Shown in pieces: positions 28,606-37,851 of a stretch of DNA of 64,000 nt. The position numbers and the translations under genes were made by a program. The notes under the pieces were generated by a model, which had not been told where the DNA came from, made no database searches, and worked only from the letters and a program-made list of their open reading frames with translations. Numbering within the stretch: the stretch's first letter is position 1; each line of letters opens with the position of its first letter. The DNA is from Polyangium mundeleinium (GTDB lineage: Bacteria > Myxococcota_A > Polyangia > Polyangiales > Polyangiaceae): the NCBI RefSeq assembly GCF_028369105.1, contig NZ_JAQNDO010000001.1:9704501-9768500 (forward strand), written 5' to 3'.

Positions 28606-28777
28606 GGTCGACCGCACATGCAACGATCAGAAGACCGGTGCAAGGGCGCGAGGCCCCCGGCCCCCCGGATCCCGCAACTTTTGCAGAGCGTCGCAATCCG
28701 TAGCGGCTCGCCTCGCGCGGCACCTCGCATCCGGGCTTGCTCCCGGCCCGTTCCGCTCCACCGAAAACTTTTCTTTG

Positions 28778-28794
28778 AAGGCACGAGGCTTGCT
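28778..28794 (+). promoter_or_regulatory. Sigma-54 (RpoN) promoter candidate for the minor-pilin operon
   Basis: AAGGCACGAGGCTTGCT matches YTGGCACGRNNNTTGCW at all conserved positions except the first two: GGCACG (28780-28785) and TTGCT (28790-28794), with exactly ten bases between GG and GC. Transcription would begin near 28805. In Myxococcus pilA is driven by RpoN and PilR, so the match fits the genes downstream. Confidence 0.65.
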
Positions 28795-28801
28795 ACCAAT
28801 C

Positions 28802-29428
28802 ATGATGGTGGCTCGTTTCCTTTCTCGCCGACTTCCCCGAGCGCGGACCGCAGGAGCGGTGGAGCGGCGGCGTGGCTTCACGCTGACCGAGATCCTCGTG
28901 GTCATCTTCATGATCGCGCTGCTCGCCGCCGTCGCGTCGCCTGCGTTCATCCGCATCATGCGCGACATCGGCCTGAGTCGGCTCACGATGCAGCTCGCGG
29001 AGGTCTACCGCCGCGGCTACGTCGAGTCGTCCGAGCGCGCCACGTTCCTCGTGCGCTTCCGCAAGCCGAGCGGCTCCGTGCAGATCGAGACGATCCGCGC
29101 CGCGCTCGACACGCCCACGCCGACGCTGATCTCGCCGCGTGGCTGCAACACGATCAACTGGGACGACCCCCTCCTCGAACGACAAACCTACAGGTTCGCC
29201 TCGACCGACAAGAAGACCTTCGTCGACGTCGGCTTCCTCGGCTCCGACAACACGAACCAAGAGATCGCCGACGTCTGCTTCGCGCGCCGCACTGCGTTCG
29301 TCCGGTACAACGACGGCGCCTTCACGCCGATGGTGGGCGCCGCGAAGGTCTCCGTGAAGAACCTCTCGAACGGCCGTATTCGCCGCGTGCTCGTGCCGTC
29401 GTTTGGCCTGCCGAGGGTGATCCAATGA
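28802..29428 (+). CDS. GspH/FimT-type minor pilin
   Basis: The 208-residue protein has a type IV prepilin N-terminus: RRRG|FTLTEILVVIFMIALL, with Gly before the PilD cleavage site and Glu at +5 of the mature chain. The globular part has one Cys pair (RGCNTIN and DVCFARR). With ATG28802 the leader would be 24 residues, long for a prepilin. GTG28859, in frame, gives a six-residue leader, lies two bases after AGGAG, and is downstream of the sigma-54 start point, so it may be the real start. It is the first of five overlapping pilus genes and probably primes or caps the pilus. Confidence 0.87.
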   Translation: MMVARFLSRRLPRARTAGAVERRRGFTLTEILVVIFMIALLAAVASPAFIRIMRDIGLSRLTMQLAEVYRRGYVESSERATFLVRFRKPSGSVQIETIRAALDTPTPTLISPRGCNTINWDDPLLERQTYRFASTDKKTFVDVGFLGSDNTNQEIADVCFARRTAFVRYNDGAFTPMVGAAKVSVKNLSNGRIRRVLVPSFGLPRVIQ

Positions 29429-30036
29429 GGCGCGCGACGCGTGGCTACACGATCATCGAGGTCATGATGGCCCTCGCGATCCTCGCGGTCGGCGCGACGG
29501 GCGTGATCGCGCTGCAGAAGGTCGCGTTGATCGGCAACTCGAACGCGCGGATCGGCGACGGCGCGCGGCAAGTGGCGTCCACGTGGGCCGAGCGCCTCAA
29601 GGTCGACGCGCTCCAGTGGAACGATCCGCTCGGCATCCCGGACATCGGCGAGACGCGCTGGCTCGCCACGTCCGTCGTCTACGATCCGGTGAATCCACCC
29701 GGCCCCGGGCAATGGATCCTCGCGCCCGAGGTCCCCGGCTGGAGCTCGCCCGTGGCTGACATCCACGGCGCCGACGTGGCCATCGGCGACACCACGACGA
29801 ACGGCGTCTTCTGCACGCACCTGCAGATGGCGCGCGCCGTCCAGAAGCCACTCTCGCTGGTCGGCGCGACGCACCCGATCGCCGTCCGCGGCCTCGTGCG
29901 CGTGATCTGGCGCCGCGACCTCGCGCCGATCACCGAGTGCCGCACGACCGCGCCCGCGAGCATCGAGGACAACGACGCGCGGTACGGCTTCTATTACCTC
30001 TCCACCGTGATCGGACAGGAGGAGGCCTCGAACTGA
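29425..30036 (+). CDS. PilV-type minor pilin
   Basis: The 203-residue protein begins with a short prepilin leader, MRRATRG|YTIIEVMMALAILA, cleaved after Gly7, with Glu5 in the mature chain. The rest is a globular pseudopilin domain containing ARIGDGARQVASTWAERLKV and one Cys pair (VFCTHL, ITECRTT). It is related to PilV/FimU-type subunits that form the pilus tip complex with PilW, PilX and PilY1. ATG29425 overlaps the stop of the preceding gene by ATGA, which implies coupled translation. Confidence 0.87.
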   Translation: MRRATRGYTIIEVMMALAILAVGATGVIALQKVALIGNSNARIGDGARQVASTWAERLKVDALQWNDPLGIPDIGETRWLATSVVYDPVNPPGPGQWILAPEVPGWSSPVADIHGADVAIGDTTTNGVFCTHLQMARAVQKPLSLVGATHPIAVRGLVRVIWRRDLAPITECRTTAPASIEDNDARYGFYYLSTVIGQEEASN

Positions 30037-31301
30037 TGCGCGCGAACCACCGCATCCTCCGGAGCGGCGATCGGCGCGGCTTCACGCTCGTCGAGCTGCT
30101 CGTCGCCATCACCGCGGGCGCGCTCGTCGCCGCCGCGGCCGTGCTCCTCTCGAAAAACGCCGTGCGTCTCTTCCAGGAAGAGGCGCGCATCTCGTACGCG
30201 CAGGTCGCCGTGTCGATGGGCCTCGGCCGCATGGGCACGGACCTCGAGCACGCCGGGCGCAACGCCACGCGAAACCCCTTCACCGACCGGCGCATCTGCG
30301 CCCAGCCGAACCTCGTCGACTGGCCGACTGGCATGCGCAGGCTCGCGCCCGTCGTCATCGAGGCGCGCCCCGATCTGCCGCAGAACGCGGGCAACGACCT
30401 GCGGAGCGAGCGCATCACGATCGCGGGCGACCTCGACTCGGGCGAGAACTTCGTCATGAGCACGACGCTGCCCGGCACGAGCACCACGACGATCGTGCTC
30501 CAGCCGCAGAGCCGCGCGATCCGCCGCCTCACGGCGCTCACGCAAAACGGCGCCGTCGCGGCGAGGCTCGCCGAGCTCTTCCGCGTCGGCCGCGTCCTGC
30601 ACATCGAGGGCCCGACGAGCGACTACTACGGCCGCATCCAGGGGTTTGCCGCGACGGGCACGCCGATCGACTCGATCCAGGTCGCGATCGAGAACACGCC
30701 CCTCGTGCCGATCCAGACATCCGCGGGCACGGGACCCTCGTGCGCGATCAAGGGGTTTGGCAGCGGATGGCCCGTGCACGTGATCTCGCGCGTCCGGTAC
30801 GAACTCCGGTCCGTCGTGGCAGACGCGACCTTCGCTGATTTCGTGCAGCCGCTGAACCCCGTCACCGGCGACGCCGATCGCACCGAGCTCGTGCGTGTCG
30901 AGCTCGCGCCGGACGACAGCGAGATCCCCGGCACGCTGGAGCTCGTCACCGAGTACGCGATCGCGCTGCGCTTCGGCATCACCGCGCTCGCCCTCACCTC
31001 GCAGCCGGACGCGCCGATCCTCGAGCGCTTCCCGATCACCGATCCCGTGCCAAACACGCAGATCTACACGATCGCGGGCCCGCCCGACGTGCAGGGCAAC
31101 CGACCGGAAGCCGTGCGCTCGGTGCAGGTTCGTCTCTCCACGCGATCGCGCGCGCCCGATCGCCCCACGCAGATCCCGGCGCCCGCGGGTCGCCCGTTCC
31201 GCTTCCTCGTCGGCAGCGCGAAGGGCGCGGATCGTTTCGCGCGCGTTCGCACGCTCGAGCGCGAGTTCGCGCTCGTGAACACGCGGGGAGGTGGCTCGTG
31301 A
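30036..31301 (+). CDS. PilW-type minor pilin
   Basis: The 421-residue protein has a prepilin leader of 15 residues ending DRRG|FTLVELLVAITAGALVAAA with Glu5. The large globular domain follows the PilW pattern: one early amphipathic helix (ISYAQVAVSMGLGRMGTDLE, then HAGRNATRNPF), beta-rich middle and a Cys pair. It is the largest minor pilin here. The start ATG30036 overlaps the preceding stop (TGATG) and has AGGAGG 12 bases upstream. It belongs to the tip complex that carries PilY1. Confidence 0.87.
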   Translation: MRANHRILRSGDRRGFTLVELLVAITAGALVAAAAVLLSKNAVRLFQEEARISYAQVAVSMGLGRMGTDLEHAGRNATRNPFTDRRICAQPNLVDWPTGMRRLAPVVIEARPDLPQNAGNDLRSERITIAGDLDSGENFVMSTTLPGTSTTTIVLQPQSRAIRRLTALTQNGAVAARLAELFRVGRVLHIEGPTSDYYGRIQGFAATGTPIDSIQVAIENTPLVPIQTSAGTGPSCAIKGFGSGWPVHVISRVRYELRSVVADATFADFVQPLNPVTGDADRTELVRVELAPDDSEIPGTLELVTEYAIALRFGITALALTSQPDAPILERFPITDPVPNTQIYTIAGPPDVQGNRPEAVRSVQVRLSTRSRAPDRPTQIPAPAGRPFRFLVGSAKGADRFARVRTLEREFALVNTRGGGS

Positions 31302-31954
31302 GCCGGCTCGAACGGCGAAACACGAGCGCGATCAGGCGCCGCCTCGCGCGCCGCGACGAACGCGGGGCCACGGTCTTCGTGGTCGTGCTCGTCATCGCGA
31401 TGCTCACGGGCATCGGCCTCTTCGCCGCGCAGGCGAGCACCATCGCGACGAGCACGAGCGGCACCTCGCGCGTCACCACGCAGAGCCGTTACTTCGGCGA
31501 GAGCGCGATGAACGCCGTCACCGCGAAGCTCTCGCGGGATCTCGGCGCGCAGGTCGACTTCCTCGCGCGACAGAACTCCACGGAGTGCCTCGGCATGTCG
31601 GGCGATCCCTACTACCAGAACTGCACGCGGTTCGGCCGAACGTACCTCGAGAAGGAGCTCGGCTTCGCGCTCTTCCAGCCCTACGACCCGCAGACGGGGC
31701 ATCACGGCACGCTCGGCCGCATCGAGAACGCGACCGCCGATCTGCTCGTCGAGATGAACGACCTCTACCGCATCGATCGCCCCATCGCGGGCTTCGACTA
31801 CACCTCCGCGGGCGCGGCCAACGTCCACTTCATGAGCGTCATGCTCCATGGAACGGGCCGCATCCGGCTCGAACCGCCCGGCGGAGTCGCGAACACCCTT
31901 TCGAGCACCACCTTCCGCGCCGAGCTCGTCGTCGGACCGATTTCCGGACCTTGA
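31298..31954 (+). CDS. PilX-type pilus assembly protein
   Basis: The 218-residue protein has a basic N-terminus (RRRLARRDERGATVF) followed by one membrane helix (VVVLVIAMLTGIGLFAAQAS) and no Glu5, as is usual for PilX. The periplasmic part has a Cys pair (ECLGMSG, NCTRFG) and ends in beta strands. It starts at GTG31298, overlapping the PilW gene by four bases, and ends 11 bp before the PilY1 gene. PilX controls pilus-pilus contact and retraction in other bacteria. Confidence 0.82.
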   Translation: MSRLERRNTSAIRRRLARRDERGATVFVVVLVIAMLTGIGLFAAQASTIATSTSGTSRVTTQSRYFGESAMNAVTAKLSRDLGAQVDFLARQNSTECLGMSGDPYYQNCTRFGRTYLEKELGFALFQPYDPQTGHHGTLGRIENATADLLVEMNDLYRIDRPIAGFDYTSAGAANVHFMSVMLHGTGRIRLEPPGGVANTLSSTTFRAELVVGPISGP

Positions 31955-31965
31955 CGGAGGACCTC

Positions 31966-34900
31966 ATGCGAACCCTGACCCGCGTCCTCTCCCCGCCCAT
32001 CGTCGCCGCAACGCTGCTCTCGATCGCGTCCTTCGCTTCGGTCGCCGAGGCGCAGCTCGACATCAACCCGCCGCTGCCGAACGTATTGCTCGTCATCGAC
32101 ACGTCGGGGTCGATGGAGAACATGGCCGACGGCAAACGGCCGGAGAACGCCGCAGCGACGTGTGTCCCCGGGACGACCACGCCGCTCAACCGTTGGGCCA
32201 CGCTGGTCACGGTCCTGACGGGGACGATCCAGAACTTCTCCTGCTTCGCGCAGGATCGATCGTCGACCTCGTTCCTCAACGAGTTCACCCTGCCGAGTGG
32301 CCCCGATCCCTACGACTACAAGTACTACTTGCCGTTCCACCGCATCCTCTCGAACGGCTGCGCGTACGGCCCGGGATCGATGGGCGGCGCCTGGTGGGAC
32401 TGGCCCGCGAACGCGCTGAAGACACACGCGTGGAACAACACGAGCCAGGCCTGCGCGGCGCCGGGCTTCCAGCAAGCGAACGACGGCCTGCTCGACACGT
32501 ACCGCGATCGCGTCCGCTTCGGCCTGATGACGTTCGACACGCTGCCCGATCCCGGCACCGGCGCGAGCGGCTCCGTGCCTGCGCCGAACGACGGCACGAA
32601 GGGCATGTGGAGCTACTACCCGAACTGGAGCTCCGGCGGCTCGCCCGCGAACGGCAACCCGCCGAACTGCGCGACCCACGACTTCGAGGTCGGCGCACGA
32701 AACCCCGCCGCGCCGCCCTGGGAAGGCCGCCTCCTCGGCTTCGGCCCGCACGACGCACCCATCGCGCAGGTGCAGCAGACGAACGATCGCATCCAGAGCT
32801 CGCTCCTCGCGATGCGGCCCTACGGCGCGACGCCGATCGCGGGCATCCTCGCCGACGCGCGCGACTACCTGCTGAACGACGGATCGAACGATCCGGCCAC
32901 GGGCAAACCCTTCGGCCCGAAGAACGATCCGTACTACGCGGGCAAGTGCCGCGATCAGTTCGTCATCCTCCTCTCGGACGGCGAGCCGAACCTCGACCTC
33001 CGCGAGTCCTGCGCGACGGGCAACGGCAAGTGCCCCTACCAGCGGCCGCACGAGATCGCGCACCAGCTCGTGACGCAGTCGCACCCGATCAAGACCTTCG
33101 CGATCGGCTTCGGTTTGGCGCAGGCGGGGGGCACCGACTGCAGCACGCTCACGCAAGCCGACATCGTGAACCCCGGCGGCCTCTGCTCGAACGCGACGGG
33201 CACGCTCAAGGCTTGCTGCACGCTCTCGCGCATCGCGTACGAGGGCGGCACGAAGCGCGCGTTCTTCGCGAACGACCTGCCTTCGCTGAAGAGCGCGCTC
33301 GATCAGGTCCTCGCCGTCGTCTCGGCTGGCTCGACGAGCCGCACGATCCCCGTCTTCTCCACGGCCGGCGCCACGACGAGCCAGGGCAACGCCTCGGCCG
33401 CCGGCTACCAGTTCGTCACGTCCTTCGACGCGCCGGTCGGCTCGCTCTGGACGGGCAACCTCGAGCGCAAGCGGTACGTCTGCGAGAACCAGGCCGGCGT
33501 GCTCAAGCCCGTGCTCGCGCCGATCGAGCAAGCCAAGGGCGACGACTTCGAGGCGAACCTCAACTCGAACACCCCGTCCCGCAAGTTCTTCACGCTCGTC
33601 GGCCCGCAGGCGAACGGGCAGATCCACTCGCGCCGCTCGCTGCGGCCGAGCGTCACCACGGACGACGGCCTCGGCCTCTACGGCGGCACGGCCACGGGCC
33701 TGCTCGACAGCGCGCAGTTCGCATCGACGCTCGCGCAGACGCCGCTCGCGCTCGACATCCCTTCGAGCCCCGTGCCCGACGCGTGCAAGGCGATCGCCGG
33801 CTCGGGCGCGAACGCGAACACCTGCACCGACACCGTGGTCCGCTGGGAGGTCGGCATGCCCGGCGTGCCGCAGTCGCGCTCCGGCAACAGCTTCGGCAGC
33901 ATCTACCACGCCTCGCCCGTCACGATGGGCGCGCCGAACGAGTTCCTCCGCGACGAGTCGTACGCCGCGTTCGCCGCCGATCCCGTGGTCAAGAAGCGCC
34001 CGCTCGTGCTCTTCGCGGCCACGACCGACGGCCAGCTCCACGCGTTCAAGGTCGCGTCGAACGACCCGGCCGACACGCAACGCGTCGACACGCTGGAGAA
34101 CAACGAGCTCTGGTCGTTCCTCCCGCCGCACGTGCTCCCGGGTCTTTTGCCCACGTACGGTCGACAGGCGTTCCTCCTCGATGGAAGCCCCGTCGTGAGG
34201 GACGTCATCTTCCAGCGCACGCGCGCGCAGGCGCAGGCCGGCGCCGCGGGCACGAACTGGAGGAGCGTGCTCGTCGCGGCCGGCGGCCTCGGCGGCAGCT
34301 TTTACTACGCGCTCGACGTGACGAAACCTTCGGACCCGAAGTTCCTCTGGCAGCTCTCGACGAACACGAACGGCGAGCCGCTCTTCGGGGCCACCACGAT
34401 CAAGCCCGCGATCACCACGATCGCCGTCGACGACGGCAACAATGACGTGAAGGAGGTCGCCGTCGCGATCCTCCCGGGCGGCACGACGACGCTCACGACC
34501 GGGAGCTGCCCGCGCCTCAAGACGACGACGACCGTCTCGTCGTCCGACGCGTACCAGCCCAAGACCAGCGGCGACGTCGTACGGTGCTGGCACGACGCGA
34601 GCGGTAGGGTCGGCGCGTCGCGCTCGCTCTCGATCGTCCGCCTCGACACGGGCGAGCTCCTCATGAACTTCCGCGGCAAGGCGGACGACGGCCCCGTGCT
34701 CCCCTCGACGAAGGTGAAGGAAAACGCCTTCGATTCGCCCGTCACCGGCGTCCCCGTCCCCTACCCCTCGTTGCCGGGCCAGGTCTCCGATCGCATCTAC
34801 GTCGGCGACGCGGACGGGACGCTCTATCGCATCAACCTCACCTCGCCGAAGCCCGACAAGTGGACCGTCGAGCTCGCCTGGGACGCGTACTCGTTCGGCA

Positions 34901-35610
34901 ACGACACGGCCGCGTCGCGCCAGCCCATCGAGACGCCGCCGATCGTCACGGTCGATCCGATCGGCAACCCCGTCGTCCTCCTGTCGACCGGTGATCAGGA
35001 GACGTTCACGTCGAGCGCGGGCGTGCAGACGCGCGCGTGGTCGATCCGCGAAGAGCCGAACGGCTCGGGCGCGTTCGTCACGAAGAGCAACTGGGTGATC
35101 CCCTTCGAGAACGGCGTGCGCGTGACCGGCCCGATCTCGCTCTTCAACGGCGTCGCGTACTTCTCGACGTTCACGCCGACCGGCCTGCAAGGCAACGCGT
35201 GCGCCGACGGCTACGGCGCCGTGTGGGGCGTCGACTACTACCGGAAGACGGCGTGCAGCGGAAACGGCCCCACGCCGCCGACCGACTGGCCTTGCCCGCG
35301 GTACGTACAGGATCCCGTGAACGCACCGCAGACGGTGAGCTTCTTCGAGAACCAGCAGCCTGGCACCGTCGTGTTCGGCGTGGCCGTCACGCAGACGCCG
35401 AGCTGCTACGAGCAGCTCAACTTCGCCGACCCCGCGTTCGGCTCGATGTCGGCCGTGAACAACTCGACCGCGGGCGAGTTCCAGCTCGTCTTCCAGACCG
35501 GCCAGGGCGGCACCTCGGCGGAAAACTCGAAGACGAACACCGTGACGAAGCGCCTGCCGCCGCCCCGCACCTCGGTGAGAGTCGACTCGTGGGGCCTCGT
35601 CCTCGAGTGA
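31966..35610 (+). CDS. pilY1: PilY1-like pilus tip adhesin with von Willebrand A domain
   Basis: The 1214-residue secreted protein has a signal peptide (residues 1-29, cleaved at AEAQ). A von Willebrand A domain starts with the MIDAS motif LLVIDTSGSM (Asp45, Ser47, Ser49) and contains FVILLSDGEPNL; a long Cys-containing insert (CPYQRPHEIA, CSTLTQADI, CSNATG, ACC) interrupts it. The C-terminal half is the PilY1 beta-propeller: PLVLFAATTDGQLHAFKV, NWRSVLVAAGGLGGSFYYAL, RIYVGDADGTLYRINL with a Ca-binding-like DADGT loop. PilY1 senses surfaces and antagonises pilus retraction. GGAGG at 31956-31960 supports ATG31966. The fifth gene of the pilin operon. Confidence 0.93.
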   Translation: MRTLTRVLSPPIVAATLLSIASFASVAEAQLDINPPLPNVLLVIDTSGSMENMADGKRPENAAATCVPGTTTPLNRWATLVTVLTGTIQNFSCFAQDRSSTSFLNEFTLPSGPDPYDYKYYLPFHRILSNGCAYGPGSMGGAWWDWPANALKTHAWNNTSQACAAPGFQQANDGLLDTYRDRVRFGLMTFDTLPDPGTGASGSVPAPNDGTKGMWSYYPNWSSGGSPANGNPPNCATHDFEVGARNPAAPPWEGRLLGFGPHDAPIAQVQQTNDRIQSSLLAMRPYGATPIAGILADARDYLLNDGSNDPATGKPFGPKNDPYYAGKCRDQFVILLSDGEPNLDLRESCATGNGKCPYQRPHEIAHQLVTQSHPIKTFAIGFGLAQAGGTDCSTLTQADIVNPGGLCSNATGTLKACCTLSRIAYEGGTKRAFFANDLPSLKSALDQVLAVVSAGSTSRTIPVFSTAGATTSQGNASAAGYQFVTSFDAPVGSLWTGNLERKRYVCENQAGVLKPVLAPIEQAKGDDFEANLNSNTPSRKFFTLVGPQANGQIHSRRSLRPSVTTDDGLGLYGGTATGLLDSAQFASTLAQTPLALDIPSSPVPDACKAIAGSGANANTCTDTVVRWEVGMPGVPQSRSGNSFGSIYHASPVTMGAPNEFLRDESYAAFAADPVVKKRPLVLFAATTDGQLHAFKVASNDPADTQRVDTLENNELWSFLPPHVLPGLLPTYGRQAFLLDGSPVVRDVIFQRTRAQAQAGAAGTNWRSVLVAAGGLGGSFYYALDVTKPSDPKFLWQLSTNTNGEPLFGATTIKPAITTIAVDDGNNDVKEVAVAILPGGTTTLTTGSCPRLKTTTTVSSSDAYQPKTSGDVVRCWHDASGRVGASRSLSIVRLDTGELLMNFRGKADDGPVLPSTKVKENAFDSPVTGVPVPYPSLPGQVSDRIYVGDADGTLYRINLTSPKPDKWTVELAWDAYSFGNDTAASRQPIETPPIVTVDPIGNPVVLLSTGDQETFTSSAGVQTRAWSIREEPNGSGAFVTKSNWVIPFENGVRVTGPISLFNGVAYFSTFTPTGLQGNACADGYGAVWGVDYYRKTACSGNGPTPPTDWPCPRYVQDPVNAPQTVSFFENQQPGTVVFGVAVTQTPSCYEQLNFADPAFGSMSAVNNSTAGEFQLVFQTGQGGTSAENSKTNTVTKRLPPPRTSVRVDSWGLVLE

Positions 35611-36125
35611 AACACGCGCTCCTCTGCGCCTGCGCGGCGCTCGTGCTCCTCGCGGCCTGCCGCGGGGAAGGCGAGCGCCCTGCGCCCGCCGGCGCCTCCT
35701 CCGCAGCCCCGCCCCCGCGCCCCGATCAGCTCGCGCCCGGCGAGCTCGCCGAAGGTACGGTCGATGCGTTTGGGCTCAAACTACCTCGCGCGATGACCGT
35801 CACCGCGCAGTTTCCCGACGCCTTTTTCGCGCGGGGCAGCCTGCGCGCCGAGGACGTCGCGACGTACGTGAAGGAGCGCGTCGTCTCCGCGCAGGTCGAA
35901 TCCACCGCGCCGAAGACGGTGTTCCGCGGCGCGACAGCAAAGTCCGCGCCCGCGCCTGCGCATGTCCTCGACATCGAGATCCTCCTGCGAGACGACCACA
36001 CCGAGATCGTGGTGCGCGACGTGACCCGCCCCCCCGCGAAGGACGGCCTCACCGAAGAGGAGCGGTGGCGCGAGCTCGGCCTCACACCGCAGGGACAACC
36101 CCTCGACCCCACGAAGCTCGAATAA
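35607..36125 (+). CDS. Small secreted lipoprotein ending the pilus operon
   Basis: The 172-residue protein has a signal peptide with lipobox (LVLLAACR, Cys at about residue 18), a Pro/Ala-rich tether and a mixed alpha/beta domain (DAFGLKLPRAMTVTAQFPDA, VATYVKERVVSAQVE, HVLDIEILLRDDHTEIVVRD). It starts at GTG35607, which overlaps the PilY1 stop by four bases, so it is part of the same operon and may assist pilus passage or PilY1 anchoring. No family was recognised. The next gene, gcvT, begins 126 bp later and is probably separately transcribed. Confidence 0.78.
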   Translation: MKHALLCACAALVLLAACRGEGERPAPAGASSAAPPPRPDQLAPGELAEGTVDAFGLKLPRAMTVTAQFPDAFFARGSLRAEDVATYVKERVVSAQVESTAPKTVFRGATAKSAPAPAHVLDIEILLRDDHTEIVVRDVTRPPAKDGLTEEERWRELGLTPQGQPLDPTKLE

Positions 36126-36251
36126 GCCTTCCAACGGGAGGCGCGGCGCGTCATGGAGCGCGCATGCTGGGATCGTGCGTCCGTGCTGGACCGTACCGGA
36201 CGACCATCGACTTTGCCCCCGATCCGGACTACATCGCGCGAGGTGTCGACC

Positions 36252-37367
36252 ATGGATCAGTCCCCGGCAGCGCTTCGCAGGACCCCTCTTTACGACGAGC
36301 ATGTCGCGCTCGGCGGTCGCCTCGTCCCCTACGCGGGTTGGGAGATGCCCGTGCAGTACAAGGGCGTCACGGACGAGCATCGTGCCGTGCGCACGGCCGC
36401 GGGCATCTTCGACGTCTGCCACATGGGCGAGCTCGTCCTCTCGGGCGACCACGCGGCGGACGTGGTCGACTACCTGATCACGAACGACGCGAAGCGCCTC
36501 ATGGACGGGCAGGCGCTCTACACCGTCGCGTGCAACGACGCCGGCACGATCCTCGACGACCTCATCGTCTACCGCGTGTCGCAGACCAAGTGGCTCATCG
36601 TCTGCAACGCCGCGAACCGCGACAAGATGGCTGCGCATTTCCGGGCCGCCGCGGCGAACCACTGCGACTTCGACGACGCCTCCGACCGCACGGCGCTCAT
36701 CGCGCTGCAGGGCCCGAAAGCGCTCACGCTGCTCGCGCAGGCGGGCGGGGACGGCGCCGCGCTCGCCGAGCTCCCGAACTTCCACTTCCGCGACGCCACG
36801 CTGGCGAACGTCCCGTGCACAGTGGCGCGCACGGGGTACACGGGCGAAGACGGCGTCGAGATCTTCTGTCCCACGGACGGCGCGGCGCAGCTCTGGCGCG
36901 CGCTCGTCCAGCTCGGCGGCCCGCTCGGTCTCGAAGCGGCCGGCCTCGGCGCGCGCGACACGCTGCGCCTCGAAGCGCGCCTCTCGCTCTACGGCAACGA
37001 GATCGACGAGTCGACGAACCCGCTCGAAGCCGGCCTCGCCTGGGTCGTGAAGCTCGGCAAGGGCGACTTCGTGGGCCGCACGGCGATCGAGCGCTTCAAG
37101 GCCGCGGGCCTGACGCGCAAGCTCGTCGGCTTCGAGATGACCGGCCGCGGCATCGCGCGGCACGGCTACCCGCTCCTCGACAAGTTGGGGATCAAGGTCG
37201 GCATGTGCACGAGCGGCAGCCCTGGCCCCACGGTCGGCAAGAACATCGGCCTCGGGTACCTGCCCACGTCGCTCGCCGAGGTGGGCACGTCGATCGAGGT
37301 CGACTGCCGCGGCCGCTCGGTGAGCGCCGTCGTGGTGAAGACTCCGTTTTACAAGCGTTCGTCGTAA
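36252..37367 (+). CDS. gcvT: Aminomethyltransferase, glycine cleavage T protein
   Basis: The 371-residue protein transfers the methylene group from the aminomethyl-lipoyl H protein to tetrahydrofolate and releases ammonia. Family signatures are [49 protein letters not shown] with the catalytic-region Glu, [20 protein letters not shown] and GWVVK-like AWVVKLGKG. The start ATG36252 matches the family; an upstream ATG at 36153 would add 33 atypical residues. No glycine riboswitch is apparent in the 126-bp leader. It is followed by gcvH (44 bp) and gcvPA. Confidence 0.95.
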   Translation: MDQSPAALRRTPLYDEHVALGGRLVPYAGWEMPVQYKGVTDEHRAVRTAAGIFDVCHMGELVLSGDHAADVVDYLITNDAKRLMDGQALYTVACNDAGTILDDLIVYRVSQTKWLIVCNAANRDKMAAHFRAAAANHCDFDDASDRTALIALQGPKALTLLAQAGGDGAALAELPNFHFRDATLANVPCTVARTGYTGEDGVEIFCPTDGAAQLWRALVQLGGPLGLEAAGLGARDTLRLEARLSLYGNEIDESTNPLEAGLAWVVKLGKGDFVGRTAIERFKAAGLTRKLVGFEMTGRGIARHGYPLLDKLGIKVGMCTSGSPGPTVGKNIGLGYLPTSLAEVGTSIEVDCRGRSVSAVVVKTPFYKRSS

Positions 37368-37411
37368 CGAAAGCGTGTCGTCGTAGCAGGGGACAGGAGA
37401 GAGGGCTTCGT

Positions 37412-37813
37412 ATGAGCAGCGATGATGTTCGGTCGGATCGTCGGTACACCAAGGACCACGAGTGGACGAAGGAAGAGGACGGCCGGGTGCTCGTGGGCAT
37501 CACGGCGTTCGCCGTGGATCAGCTCGGTGAAATCACGCTCGTGAACCTCGATGTGAAGGTCGGCGAGACGATCACCCAGGGCAAGGCCTTCGGGACCATC
37601 GAGAGCGTCAAGACGCTGAGCGACCTCTTCGCCCCGGTGAGCGGCAAGGTCGTGCAGATCAACCAGCTCCTGGAACAGCAGCCGGAGAAGGTGAACGAGG
37701 ACTGTTACGACCTCGCGTGGATGATCGCCGTGGAGCCCTCCGATCGGAGCGAGCTCGATGGCCTGCTCGACGTCACGGCCTATACTGAGCTGCTGAAGAC
37801 CGCCGGCCACTGA
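37412..37813 (+). CDS. gcvH: Glycine cleavage system H protein
   Basis: The 133-residue lipoyl carrier has RYTKDHEWTKEEDGRVLVGI at its start, GITAFAVDQLGEI, and the lipoylation motif TIESVKTLSDLFAPVSG with the modified Lys67. It shuttles the aminomethyl group between the P and T proteins. The purine-rich GGAGAGAGGG just upstream supports ATG37412. The chain has the usual family length. It is 38 bp before gcvPA, so the three genes form one operon. Confidence 0.96.
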   Translation: MSSDDVRSDRRYTKDHEWTKEEDGRVLVGITAFAVDQLGEITLVNLDVKVGETITQGKAFGTIESVKTLSDLFAPVSGKVVQINQLLEQQPEKVNEDCYDLAWMIAVEPSDRSELDGLLDVTAYTELLKTAGH

Positions 37814-37851
37814 GACAGGCCGCGGCCTTCTCATCACCTCTCTCCACACCC

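Noticed and set aside
36126..36251. Possible glycine riboswitch before gcvT
   Set aside because: None of the conserved aptamer core segments could be found in the 126-base leader.
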